Shown here: positions 43,774 through 55,924 of the stretch, one piece after another
Layout of the letters: every line of letters starts with the position of its first letter
How positions within the stretch are numbered: position 1 is the stretch's first letter
DNA from: Humulus lupulus
Lineage: Eukaryota; Streptophyta; Magnoliopsida; Rosales; Cannabaceae
Direction: 5' to 3'
DNA: 64,000 nt
Assembly (NCBI RefSeq): GCF_963169125.1
Contig: NC_084797.1
Location: 98,791,868 to 98,855,867 of the forward strand
Position numbers and translations under genes: made by a program
Notes under the pieces: generated by a model
What the model saw: only the letters and a program-made list of their open reading frames with translations
Database searches by the model: none
Told to the model about the DNA's origin: nothing

Positions 43774-44839
43774 AATAATACTACATATTATCAATAAAAT
43801 ATAAATCAATCACATTTGCTCAATAAAACTTCTATTTACTATAATTTCAAGAAATAACATAACATATACCAAAAATATGTAAGATATGGAAAAAAATACA
43901 AAAATAATCTCTTTTTCTTTAGGTTTTTCACTAATCTATGATATTGTTTTCTTGGTTGGCGAGAGTAAAAAAATATCATTAGTTAAATAGAGTTGTAAAC
44001 TCATTTAATAATGGACACCATTATTAACAACCTACTATTCGATCAAAATAAGAAAACAAAATCTCTTATTTTATGAGCTAGACCCACAATTTCGATAATC
44101 ATAGATTTAGTCCTAGTAGTCACCGTAGGGGTGAGTCTAGTAGAATTTAACCTATAATTATCTATCTTTCGAAATCTAACATTGTAAAAATAACTAATGA
44201 ACACCTTCCGTAGGGGGATGAATCAAAGCGTCTCGAGGCCTCATTAAGCTATTGACCTTGTTAAACTAACGGTGGAGATCAAATATAAATTTTTAAAATA
44301 AGCTCATTATTAAAATAGTATTTTTATTATTAATTTTTAAAAATTAATGACTATGGTTCTCCAAAAAATTATAAAAATAAATTTTTAAAACCAAAGTCCT
44401 ATAATCTTATATTAATTCTAAAGTGTCACATTGAAACAAATTCAATCAAATTAGAACTAATTTGTTGCTAATCAATATTTAGGTTTAACTATTATAATGA
44501 ACCTATACAATTAAGCTAAACTCAGACAAATGGGCCTAAACAATTGGGCTTGTATGGAGGAGGGCTGGGTCCAGTATATCGTTTCCACTACTGAGGCCCC
44601 CATACTTCCATACAAGGTCCAACAGACAAGAATTTAAACCATCATTTTATTAATTGGTTAGGCTCACTATAGTCATGCAATGCAAATGGGCCTTCAGAAG
44701 TGGAACCACCCACAAGAGAGGAATTTAAACTTTATAATTTCTAATGGCCCAAATAAACCTATCATTTTATGAATGTTTTATTTAGCAAAATCTATATATA
44801 CAACAATTGAAAGGCGTGAGGTTTCTCTCTGGTTTCTCC
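43774..44839 (-). other. Copia 5' leader (untranslated), 5' LTR not found
   Basis: About 1 kb of AT-rich sequence without ORFs upstream of copia gag. It contains an inverted repeat CTTGTATGGA (44549-44558) and TCCATACAAG (44607-44616) that could fold in the leader RNA. No copy of the 1.85-kb copia LTR follows. The LINE begins somewhere within the last few hundred bases, so the 5' LTR was lost or lies beyond a rearrangement. Confidence 0.5.
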
Positions 44840-46057
44840 ATGGCGAGACGCAAGAAGATTAACCAAAAGCCTGCTATTAGTGATACTGTGATTGAAACAC
44901 CATCGGTCCAAGGTACGTGTGAAGCGAAGCTGACTAATGTCGACGAAGAGCCGCCGGCTGAGATGGTTGAATTTCTTGAGATTGGAGGGCAGATTTCTTT
45001 GGATATGAGTGCGGGAAAGTCTGGGGTGAAGGAGACTGGTGTGAGATGGAGTGATCAAGGAGAGCCTGGAAATGATTTTCAAAATCTGGCCAAAGATAAA
45101 TGGTCTAATTTTCGGGCAATGTTACCGAATCAAGGAGGAGCTCGACTTAAATTTGAGGAACCATTAATTCGTGATGGTCAACGGATTGCTCAGGTTGATT
45201 TGGAGGAGATTGAAGTTGAAGCATCATTCTGGAATTCAGCAGTGGTGTGTATGGTCCTTGGTGCCAATCCCCCGTTTGCAGTGTTTGAGGGCTTCATTAA
45301 GAGAATGTGAGGTAAACTAGGTATTGAGAGGATTGAGAGACTAAATGCTAGGTATACTCTTGTTAAATTCATAGATGAAGTTACTCGAGATGTGGAGTTG
45401 GAAGCTAGTGTTATCCATTTTGATAGAAAACCAGTTATAGTGAGCTCGTGGACAACTGATTTAGCTGATATGAGGTTAGTAAAATCTGTTCCTGTTTGGG
45501 TGAGGTTGCCTGGTCTGGGGCTACAATACTGGGGTACTAAATGTTTGAGTGCTTTGATGAGTACCATTGGTAAGCCAATACTAGTAGATAAAGTAACAAA
45601 AGATCGATCCATGGTGCAATTTGCTAGGGTGTTAATGGAGATTGAAATACCAGATGAGGTTCCTAAGTCCATTCAATTTTTGAATGAAAGAGGTCAATTA
45701 ATGGAACAATTATTGGAATTTGAATGGTTGCCGACTCAGTGTAAGCAATGCAGAGTTTATGGTCATATCGAGGCTTTGTGTAACAGAAAACAGGGTGAGG
45801 TTTGGAGGCAGAAAGAAAGGAATACTGAAGGAGAAACTAAGCAAAAGTCCGCTGATCCGACAACTTTATTAGTTACTACTGGTTTAGCTGATGAGGTAGT
45901 CTCAAAAGACAACCAGAAAGAGGTTTCTAAGGAGAGAGATGACTCCCATTTGAGATTAGTTCCTCCTGATGCAGACATTGGTAAAGTCTCCAAAAACTCT
46001 CAGGAAGTTGTGGGTAAGGCGAGATGTGACACTAGTGAGGCTCAGGAGGCAGATTGA
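44840..46057 (+). pseudogene. LINE ORF1 (DUF4283-type RNA-binding protein with zinc knuckle)
   Basis: ATG at 44840 (MARRKKINQKP). It contains a DUF4283-like region (WNSAVVCMVLGANPPF, VEGFIKRM-like, GKLGIERI, VPVWVRLPGLGLQYWG, LSALMSTIGKPI) and a CxxC zinc-knuckle part (TQCKQCRVYGHIEALC, one Cys apparently short of a perfect CCHC). A TGA at 45308-45310 interrupts the single frame. It would coat LINE RNA. ORF2 starts 136 bp downstream, as in plant L1 elements. Confidence 0.85.
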
Positions 46058-46193
46058 ATCACTCCTAAAAGAATGGGTGGTGTAAAGCACTTAGCTCCTA
46101 ATTCTCAGAATAAGTTGAAGAACTCATATAGTGTTTTGCAAGATAAGAGACTGGAGGTTACAAATTTGGGATTCACTACAACAAATACTTTAA

Positions 46194-48706
46194 ATGGAGG
46201 AGTACAACATTCTTAGCTGGAATGTTCGAGGCCTAAATAAAAGGGAAAAACAGAGGTCCCTTCATGCATTTTGTAGTTTGAATAAAATTGGTATAGGTGC
46301 TTTTCTAGAGACCAAGTTACGTGGTAATAAATTGGAGGAAAAGATGGCTAGTCAATTTGTTGGCTGGAAGTTTTATAAAGGGACTGCTAATGAAGGTAGA
46401 ATTTTACTGGTTTGGCAGCTCAATATTATGTCAGTGGAAGTTTTACAAGACAGTGATCAATTTATACATGCTTATGTTAAAGAGTTATGTTCGGGTAGAG
46501 AATTCTATTTAACGTTTGTGTATGGTAAAACCACTATTCAGGAGCGGATTCAGTTATGGCAGGATTTATCATGTCTTTCTTTTCCAGTTACACCTTGGCT
46601 TGTGGCTGGAGACTTTAATTCTATGTTTGAGTTTGATGATCGGCTAGGAGGGCGTGCAGTTTCTGCTGCAGAAATGGCTGATGCTCATAGATGGAAATCT
46701 ATGGGGTTGGTGGATGAACTTCGATCTATTGGTTCTCATTACACTTGGACCAATAATCAAGCTGCTGGGGCTAGAATATTCTCTAAACTGGATCGTATTT
46801 TTAAGAATGAAGCTTGGATGGATTTGTTTCCTGATTCTATAGCATATATAAAGTGGGATATAATTTCTGACCACTGTTTTTGTATTATTAAAGCTATTTC
46901 AGCTTTGAACTCAGGTTTTAAACCTTTCCGTTTCTTCAATATGTGGACTGAACATGAAGGTTTCAAAGATTCTGTTATGCAAAGCTGGAACAAGTCGATA
47001 AAAGCTCATGGTTTAGAGGGAATTATGAGGAAATTGGTGAGGCTAAAACAAGTCCTTCGCCAGTTCAATAGAAGGGAGATTGGTGATGTTGAGCACAAGT
47101 TTAATCTTGCCAAAGAGGCTTACCATTCTGCCCAATGTCAACTCCAACAGGACCCTCATTCAGCTGATTTTCAAAGGGAGGAACGGTCTACTTGTGAGAC
47201 TTTTGTTAAGCAAGCCAAATACTATGATAGTTATCTAAGGCAGAGGAGCAAAGTCAACTGGCTTCGGTTTGGGGATGATAACACAGCCTATTTTCATGCT
47301 TGTTTGAAACAAAGGAAGGCTTCTAATCGAATTACTTCGTTTATCAATGATGTTGGGCAGATAAATGAGAAGTTTGAGGATGTAGTGGCTCATTTCTTAA
47401 ATCATTTTCGTAGTATCATGGGTAGTCACAGTAAGGCTTCTGTGCCAATTCAAAGAGAGTGTTTTATTCATGGAGGCATCTTGTCCTTAGATCAGCAGCT
47501 GAATTTGATAAAACCTTTCACCAAGAAGGATGTTACAGATGCTATGTTCAGTATTAACTCGATTAAGAGCTCGGGTCCCGATGGATATGGTTCTGGCTTT
47601 TTCAAAGTAATGTGGAAAGAGATAGGAGATGAAATATCAGATGCTATTTTGGGTATTTTTTTATCATGGATTGCTGCCCAATGAATTTAATAATGCAACT
47701 CTTTCGTTGATTCCGAAGATTGAGAATCCTACTAAGGCAGTTGAGTATAGACCCATAGCTTGTTGTAATACTCTATACAAATGTATTTCAAAAATGCTAT
47801 GTGGTAGATTGAATAAGGTTCTTCCTCTATTAATTAACCAAAATCAAGGAGCATTTGTTAAAGATAGATTGTTGGCTCATAACATTCTTATCTTTCAGGA
47901 TAACATTAAAGGTTACAAGAGGAAACATATCTCCCCTAGATGTGTGATGAAAGTTGACCTTAGCAAGGCCTATGATACGATAGATTGGTAATTTTTCGAG
48001 GATATTCTTTCAGCCTACTGTTTTCCTGGTCAGCTTATTAAATGGGTTATGGTTTGTTTAAAGGGCACATCTTACTCAATCTTGATGAATGGTAGAATAC
48101 AAGGAAGCTTTATTGGTAGGAAGGGTCTTAGACAAGGGGACCCTATTTCTCCCTTACTATTTGTTCTTGTTATGGAGTACTTTACTCGGCTACTTATTCA
48201 AGCTTCACAAAGAAAGGAATTCAGATATCACCCTTATTGTAAGAAGCTGAATTTGTTTAGCCTTTGTTTTGCTAATGATTTGGTGCTATTTTTTAAGGGA
48301 GCTGCTAACTCTGTTCAGATTATCAAAGATTGTTTCAATTCATTTAGTCTTGCTTCTGGTTTAATAGCTAATTTAGCTAAGTCACAGGTGTATTTTGGGG
48401 ATTTGGCAGAGGAGGAGTCTAAGAATATTCTGGAGAGACTTCAATTTACTAAAGGTTTTTTCCCTCTAAAGTATCTTGTAATTCCTCTCAGGCCTACTAA
48501 ATGGAAGGCAGGTGACTGTGCTGCAATTATCAAAAAGATCCACTTGAAACTTCATCATTGGTCCAGTCGGCATCTGTCATTTGCTGGGAGAGCACAGCTT
48601 ATTCACTCTGTATAATTAGGGATAAGATCGTTTTGGATGAGTATATTCCTCCTCCCAAAGAGTGTAATTAATGAGATTGATCAGTTATGTAGAAAATTTT
48701 TATGGG
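46194..48706 (+). pseudogene. LINE ORF2 (endonuclease and reverse transcriptase)
   Basis: APE-type endonuclease at the N-terminus (SWNVRGLNK, FLETKL, VAGDFNSM, LDRIF, SDHCFCI), then an L1-type RT: SLIPKIENP, YRPIACCNTLYKCISK, VDLSKAYD, GLRQGDPISPLLF. The catalytic box reads FANDL at 48268 onward instead of F/YADD. A frameshift near 47680, TAA at 47989 and TAA at 48613 also disable it. The match ends around 48706 (CRKFLWG) with no RNase H/C-terminal part and no poly(A) tail. Confidence 0.87.
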
Positions 48707-48714
48707 GGATTTAT

Positions 48715-49700
48715 ATGATGCATGGGAATGATTTAAGGAATTGCAAAGGAGATGCCCACATCATGGAATAGAGAAGTGACTGTTAGTTCATACTTTTTAC
48801 AATGGTTTGGGGGGAAATACAAAAGCAATTATATATAAGCGTCAGGAGGAGCGTTTATGAGAAAAAGTGCTAGTGAAGCGTATGAGCTATTGGAAGAGAT
48901 GGCTATGAATAATTATAATTGGCCTACTGAGCATGAGAACAAGAAATTAGCGGGAGTATTAGAAGTTGATCCAATTGCGCTATTGATCGCTCAAGTAGCA
49001 TCTCTAACCAAAGAACTGCAGCAAACTAATCTCGTCACGCAAGCAATGCAAGTACAGAATGTCATGAGTTGTGAGATTTGTGGAGGACCTCATTCTTATG
49101 AACAATGCCCAAGCACAGCTAGTTTCTCAACAGATGTAAACAATATGCCTTTGGCACATGCACAGGTTATAGGTAATTTTTCACGACCTGCACCCAACAC
49201 TTACTCAAACTCCTATACACCTGCTTGGAAAAATCATCCCAATCTGTCTTGGAAAAAAAATCAAGGGTTACAACCACAATATCCACAGTACCCACCTCAA
49301 CAACCCCCTCATCAACCAACTTATGGATTATATGCTAGACCATATTATGATCCAAACCCACGCCCATCTCATCCACCACCTCCTCAAATGAACCCACCAA
49401 CAATTCAGCCAGACCAATTAAATCAATTTATGACAGAGACAAGGTCTTCCATCAGAATTTTGGAGACACAAATAGGATAATTGGCTCAAATGTTCTCTAG
49501 TAGACAGCAATGAAATTTGTCGAGTAGACAGCAAGGAAATTTTCCTAGTTCCACAGAGGTAAATCCTAAAGAACAATGTCAAGCTGTCACTTTGAGGAGT
49601 GGGACTAAGTATGATGGACCTACAGTGGAAGAGAAAGGGAAGAATATAGAGAAACAACAAGTTACTAGTCCAATTTAGGAGGAGGTTACTAAAGACCTTC
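48715..49700 (+). pseudogene. Athila gag, C-terminal half
   Basis: Begins within the core (RRCPHHGIEK, FYNGLGGNTKAII, MRKSASEAYELLEEMAMNNY), then a coiled region, a CxxC-type zinc motif CEICGGPHSYEQCP, and a Pro/Tyr/Gln-rich segment (49270-49420). TGA near 48730 and 48777, TAA at 49478-49480 and others (mostly CAA-to-TAA) break the frame, which is otherwise shared with protease. Confidence 0.85.
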
Positions 49701-50844
49701 CAAAAACAGAAAAACCAAAATACTCTGAGCCTACACCAAAAATTCCATATCCTCAACGGTTTCGAAAGGCTAATCTTGACAAACAATTCTCCAAATTCCT
49801 TGAAGTATTTAAGAAAATTTATATTAGCATCCCATTTGTAGAGGCTCTAGAACAAATGCCTAGTTATGTGAAGTTTATGAAGGAGATATTGTCTAATAAG
49901 AGAAAAATGGAGGATTATGAAACCGTTGCATTAACTGAAGAGTGTAGTGAAATTATTCAAAAGAAGCTTCCTCAAAAGTTAAGAGATCCAAGCAGTTTTA
50001 CTATACCTTACACTATTGGAAACTTTCATTGTGAGAGAGCTTTATGTGATTTAGGTGCAAGCATAAATTTAATGTTGTTGTCTGTGTTTAAAAGACTTGG
50101 TTTGGGGGAAGCTAGACCGACTACTGTTACTCTTCAATTAGTTGATCGATCTTTAACACATCCCAGAGGTATTATAGAGGACGTTCTAGTAAAGGTAGAT
50201 AAATTCGCTTTCCCAGCGGACTTTATTGTATTAGATATAGAGGAAGATGAGGATGTGCCTATTATATTAGGAAGACCATTTTTAGCCACGGGGCAAGCGC
50301 TAATAAACATTCAGAAAGGAGAATTAAGGCTTAGAGTATAAGGAGATGAAGTCTTTTTTAATGTTTTCAAAGCTTTGAAATATCCTTCAGCTAGTGACAG
50401 TTGCTTTTTGTGTTGGTCTATTGGAGGAACCAAGTAAAGGGGTTGAGTCTATTAAAGATACATTGGAGTTGAGTCTGATAGAAAGTCCTGAAGAGTGTGC
50501 TGGTACAGAAGTCGGTGAGTGTTTTAACTGGTTGAATTCATCAGGGCAAATATATAAAAAGATATGAGGAATTAGGGCAAGTGCCTGAGAGACCTCTTCC
50601 ATCCATTGAGAAACCACCAGCCCTTGAATTAAAAATGTTACTTGAACATCTTAAATATGCTTATTTGGGTAAGAACAATGCTCTTCCAACTATTATTTCA
50701 TCTTCTTTATCTGAGATTGAAGAAGAGAAGCTTCTAAGGGTGTTAAGGGCTCACAAATTAGAAATTGGATGGACTTTGGAATATATAAAGGGTATTAGTC
50801 CTTCAACAATAATGCGCCATATATTAATGGAGGAGGATAGTAAG
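49701..50844 (+). pseudogene. Athila protease and PR-RT linker
   Basis: Open from about 49680 to TAA 50339-50341: YPQRFRKANLDKQF, then the active-site segment ALCDLGASINLMLLSVFKRL (D-L-G, the Athila variant) and VDKFAFPADFIVLD, VPIILGRPFLATG. A frameshift near 50390 follows. The linker resumes in another frame (LELKMLLEHLKYAYLG, TIMRHILMEED) and is cut at 50844 by the solo LTR. Confidence 0.87.
50840..50844. repeat. Target-site duplication GTAAG (left; right copy 53265-53269)
   Basis: Exact 5-bp match on both sides of the LTR. Confidence 0.93.
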
Positions 50845-53264
50845 TGTAACGACCCAAATTCGTTAATAAGGCTTAAGGGCCTTGATTAGTGTGCCTGGAG
50901 GGCATAATGGGAATTATGTGTGACTTTAATGAGTAAAATGCATGATTATGATTTAAAGCATATTATATGACTATTTGAATATTTGAGATGCATGACTATG
51001 TGTATTAGTATGCATGTAGGCCCTGATTAGGTTAGAAGGGCATAATCGTGATTTTGGCCATTATGGGCATAACTGTGTTGATATATGTGATAATTGTTGA
51101 GGCCACATTATTATGTGGATATATCTGTGATCTGTGACTCGAGACGATCCTAGTGAGCAGAATAGCGAAAAAGTCATGGCGGGGACTTATACCCGGCTCG
51201 GGGTGAGCCTAGGGGTATAAATGGGAATTTAGTGAGTATATTGGGGTCTATTTTGACATCGAGGAATATTACTGGTGGATAATTAGGTATCGGGAATTAA
51301 GCAGTAAATATTAGAGACACTTGAGGAGTTAGCGGGAATTGGGGTGAAATGACTAAAATGCCCTTAAGTGGACTAAAGGACTTGATATTAAAGGGGAGGG
51401 TATTGTGGTCATTTGGCAGATAGAGATAAGTAAAACTGAGGCTTTATGTTAGTGGAAGTTGTAGAAAAATATAGAAGTCTGAAAGAAAGGAAAGAAGGAA
51501 AAGAAAGAAAAGAGAAAAGGAAGGGAAAACAGAGTTGTATTCTCTAGGGTCGGTTTGTGGTTCTCTCACCACTTTTCTTGGGTTTTCTTGGAGCAAAGCT
51601 CAGAGGAGAGCTGGGTTAGGCTGAGCATCAAGGATCCTAAGCTAGGTTTGAAGAATTGACAGGGGTTTAGCAAGAACACACCATCACCTGAGGAAGACCT
51701 TGTAGCTTCTTCAGTTTCTGGTTTTAGTTTTTAACCTATGGTGCATAAGCTGGATTTGATGGGAACTTTAGGGAATTTAGGCCAAAGGGTGAGGAAGAGC
51801 AAGCTAAGGAGGTGTATAGGTTGTCTTGAAATCGAAATCCCATTAAAGGTATGAATTCTAAGCTTCTAACTTTGATGTTTAACTGGTTTCTGCTGAGTTT
51901 TGATGTCTGGAAGTGGCTATAGTGAATTTTGAGATTAGGGATGCATGTGCTTGAGTTATGGGTATTTGGGGTGCTTGGGATGAGTGGAGTATGTTCAGAA
52001 GGTTGTTTTTTAGTTTGGTGAAGGTTTAGAGAAGTTTTGGTTGAGTTTGGCTCGAGGAAATCGCAGGAAGGGAAATCTGGAAGTTGCCTGTCTGTGACTA
52101 GCGCTACAGCGCTAGCCTTTGGGCGCTGTAGCGCTAGGCCAAGCTTCCTGGGGGATTTTGCTTCTGCTTGTAGCGCTGTAGCGCCCTCCTAAGAGCGTTG
52201 TAGTGCTGCACTGTTTTCAGAAAGGGATTTTAGGGTTATTTTCAAGGGTTTTTGACCAAGGGTTTGATTCAACCACCTTGTTTGGTGGAACTAGGACTTC
52301 CCGGGGGGCTCGGGATTGGTCCCGAGGCTAGGTTTTGGACTTGAGGTTTGATGATGACTTTGGCCTATGGTTGTGTTTAGGTGAGCGCTAAGGCTCGAGA
52401 GGGATCGTGCTCAAGGAGTCGAGCGATCAACGCTAGCGAATCGAAAGGTAAGAAAACTGCACCTAGTTATATATTTGTGATGGGACTAAGTGCTCCCAAT
52501 ATTTGTATTGTGTCAATGATGGTATTATGCCATGGGACATGTGATAACGGCCTAAGGGTGCCATACACAATATTTGCGCACAGGGCGCGACTTGGCCACT
52601 GGTATCCGAGGATAGCTTAATATTCACTGAGCTCGGTTTAAGCGGGCCAGAGTCAGAGGGATAACGGAGGGAGCGGCCTGAGGGTGCTAGCCCTAGTTAT
52701 CATTTGTGAACTGTTATATGATATGAGTTGATATGTTTAGTATGTGGAATACTTGATTATACTGAATGCTTATATGGTTGAGAATATGTAATGCGATAGG
52801 AGATATTGAATTGTCTGTTGAATGCTTATGCTCTGTTGTTGTGTTTTCTTGCTGGGCCTTGGCTCACGGGTGCTACGTGGTGCAGGTAAAGGCAAAGGCA
52901 AGTTGGACCAATCCTGAGATGGAGGGCTGCGGGGTTGAATGTACATAGCCAGCTGTTCGATCGCCATGGTGGAGGAGTGGAGCAGGACAGGGATTGCCTA
53001 ACTGTCTGTTTTGCCTTAATATGGCTTAATATTGTATTTAAACCTTATGACTTTTGTAAACGGTCTTTAAACTCAATATTTTTTGTGAGATCCCGTGTAA
53101 ACAGGAAACAACTCTCTATGAAAATGTGACTTTTGAGACCAAAACATTTTAACCCTAGTTCCTTTATAGTTTCAATAGCACGTTTTTAATTAAATGACTT
53201 GATTAGCAAGTCTAGCACTTTATAAACACACAGTGTAACGGTCTTGGCTATCCAGGGCGTTACA
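50845..53264 (+). mobile_element. Tekay-like solo LTR in Athila pol
   Basis: A 2420-bp LTR, TGTAACGACCCAAATTCG...GGGCGTTACA, perfect duplications GTAAG. Closest by eye to 35924-38354. It contains a perfect 15-bp inverted repeat (52098-52112 and 52123-52137, CTAGCGCTACAGCGC and its complement) with a 10-nt loop. The CTTGGCTCACGGGTGCT block ends at 52874. No coding content recognised. Confidence 0.94.
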
Positions 53265-54530
53265 GTAAGCCTATTATTGATGCTCAAAGGAGGATAAATC
53301 CTTCAATGAAAGAAGTGGTAAGGAAAGAAATTCCTAAATGGTTGGATGCTGGAGTAATTTACCCAATATCTGACAGTGATTGGGTTAGTCATGTCCATGT
53401 AGTTCCAAAGAAAGGTGGCATGACGGTGATTAAAAACAATAATAATGAACTTATTCCAACTCGTACGGTGACGGGGTGGAGAATTTTATTGATTATACCG
53501 TAAACTAAATTAAGCCACTAGGAAAGACCATTTTCCTTTACCTTTTGTTGATCAAATGTTAGATAGATTGGCTGGCCATCCTTATTACTGTTTATTGGAT
53601 GGATATTCCAAATATCATCAAATTCCTATAACACCGGAGGATCAAGAAAAGACTACCTTCACATTCCCTTATGGAACATTTTCTTTTAGAAGGATTCCAT
53701 TCAGGTTATGTAATGCTCCCGCCATCTTTCAAAGATGTATGATGTCAATTTTTTCGGACATGGTGGAAAAAGGTATTAAAATTTTTATGGATGACTTTTC
53801 AGTCTTTGGACCCTATTTTGATGGATGTTTACATAATTTGGAAAGGGTTTTGAAAAGATGTGAGGAGTCAAATTTAATTTTAAACTGGGAGAAATAGTCT
53901 TGGGCCACAAAATTTCACGACATGGAATTGAAGTAGATAGGGCCAAGATATCAACAATAGAAAATTTACCTCCTCTAGTGTCTGTTAAAGGGGTTCGAAG
54001 CTTCTTGGGCAATGCTGAATTTTATAGGAGGTTTATAAAGGATTTAAAAAAAAAATTCAAAGTGCTTATCTACATTATGAATGGTGTGGTATTCGATTTT
54101 GATTCTGAGTGTTTAAAATCATTTAATACATTGAAGAAAAAATTAGTCTCCGCTCCAATTGTTGTATCACCAAATTGGGAAATTCCTTTCGAATTAATGT
54201 TTGATGCTAGTGATTATGCAGTAGGAGCGGCTCTTGGACAGCGAGTTGACAAGGTATTTCGAACAATTTATTATGCTAGTCGACCCTTGAATGATGCTCA
54301 ATTAAATTATGCAACTACTGAGAAGGAATTACTTGCAATAGTCTTTGAATTTGACAAGTTTAGGCCATATTTAATTGGTAATAAGGTGATAGTTCACACA
54401 GATCATTCAACTATTAAGTATCTTATGACTAAAAAGGATGCTAAATCTCGTCTGATTCGATGGATTTTACTATTGCAAGAGTTTGATATGGAAATTCGTG
54501 ATAAGAAGGGGACATAAAATCTAGTTGTTG
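53265..54530 (+). pseudogene. Athila reverse transcriptase and RNase H
   Basis: RT motifs: INPSMKEVVRKEIPKWLDAG, VVPKKGGMTV, LDRLAGHPYYCLLDGYSKYH, IPFRLCNAPAIFQRCM and the MDDFSVFG active site near 53785-53810. Then RNase [39 protein letters not shown]. Frameshifts near 53490 and 53897 and TAA at 54515-54517 interrupt it. Catalytic aspartates of RT are present. Confidence 0.88.
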
Positions 54531-55924
54531 ATCATCTATCTAGATTGGAAAAAGAAGAAGAAAATAGTGCAAAAGAAGAGTCAATAGATGAAAATTTTCT
54601 AGATGAACAATTATTTTCAATTGAATGTGAAGAGAGGATACCATGGTTTGCATATTATGTTAACTATTTGGTAGCTAAAGTTGTGCCTCCTGACATGTCA
54701 AGGCAGCAACTAAAAAAGTTATATTTGGAAGTGAAGCATTATTATTGGGATGAGCTCATTCTTTTTCGTCATTGTGCTGATCAAGTGATTAGAAGATGTG
54801 TCCCAGAAGAATAAATGACTTCCATACTTACTCATTGTCATACTTTTCATTGTGGTGGTCACTTTGGAGGAACAAGGACAGCAACCAAAGTTTTGCAATG
54901 TGGGTTTTGTTGGCCTACGTTATTTAAATATGCTAATGCCTTTGTTAAGAGTTGTGATCGTTGCCAAAGGACCTGTAATATATCCAGGAGAGATCAAATG
55001 CCAATGACTGGATTTCTGGAGGTTGAGCTGTTTGATGTGTGGGGCATAGATTTTATGGGACCTTTCCCATCATCTTATAATAATAAGTACATTTTGCTAG
55101 CAGTAGATTATGTTTCTAAATGGGTAGATGCTACAGCCACTCCTACTTGTGATGGTAAGGAGGTACTTAAATTTCTTCATAAGAATATTTTTACTCGGTT
55201 TGGTACTCGAAGAGCTATTATTAGTGATAGAGGCAATCAATTCTGTAACAAATCATTTACATCTTTATGTGCTTGTTATGGAGTTCATCACAGAAAGGCT
55301 ATGTTTTATCATCCATTAGCTAATGGTCAAGCTGAGGTGTCAAACCAAGAAATTAAAAGTATTTTAGAGAAAACCGTAAACACATCAAGGAAAGATTGGT
55401 CGAAAAAACGTGATGATTCACTGTGGGCGTATCGCACAGCTTTTAAAACTCCGATTGGTATGTCGCCATATCGATTGGTGTTTGGGAAGGTCTATCGTTT
55501 ACCAGTTGAACTTGATCATCGAGCTTATTGGGCGGTGAAAAAGTTAAATGTGGGCTCATTTATGGCTGGGCAGAATAAGCTTCTAGAGTTGAATGAGCTT
55601 GATGAATTTAGAAACGAAGCTTATGAAAATGCAAAGATTTATAAAGAAAAGTCTAAGGTTTTTCATGATAAACGAATAATCAGAAAGGATTTCCAACTGG
55701 GAGATAAAGTTCTATTATTTAATTCTAGATTGAAACTATTTCCATGAAAACTAAAGTCTAGATGGTTGGGACTGTTTGCAGTTGTGGTCTCATTACCTTA
55801 TGGAGCAGTACAAATTCATAGTGAGAAAATAGGACATTTTAAAGTAAATGGTCAGAAGTTAAAGCATTATTTGGAAGGACCAGTGGAAAAGCGTCAATCA
55901 GTGATGATTTTGGAACCCTTCTAA
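54531..55924 (+). pseudogene. Athila integrase
   Basis: Same frame as RNase H. Zinc region ([24 protein letters not shown]), DDE core ([34 protein letters not shown]), then [20 protein letters not shown] and a C-terminal domain ending MILEPF with a stop near 55922. TAA at 54812-54814 and TGA at 55745-55747 interrupt. All three catalytic acidic residues are visible. Confidence 0.88.

Noticed and set aside
33120..44839. Possible endogenous pararetrovirus
   Set aside because: Integrase is present and no movement or coat protein motif is seen; domain order PR-IN-RT-RH is Ty1/copia.
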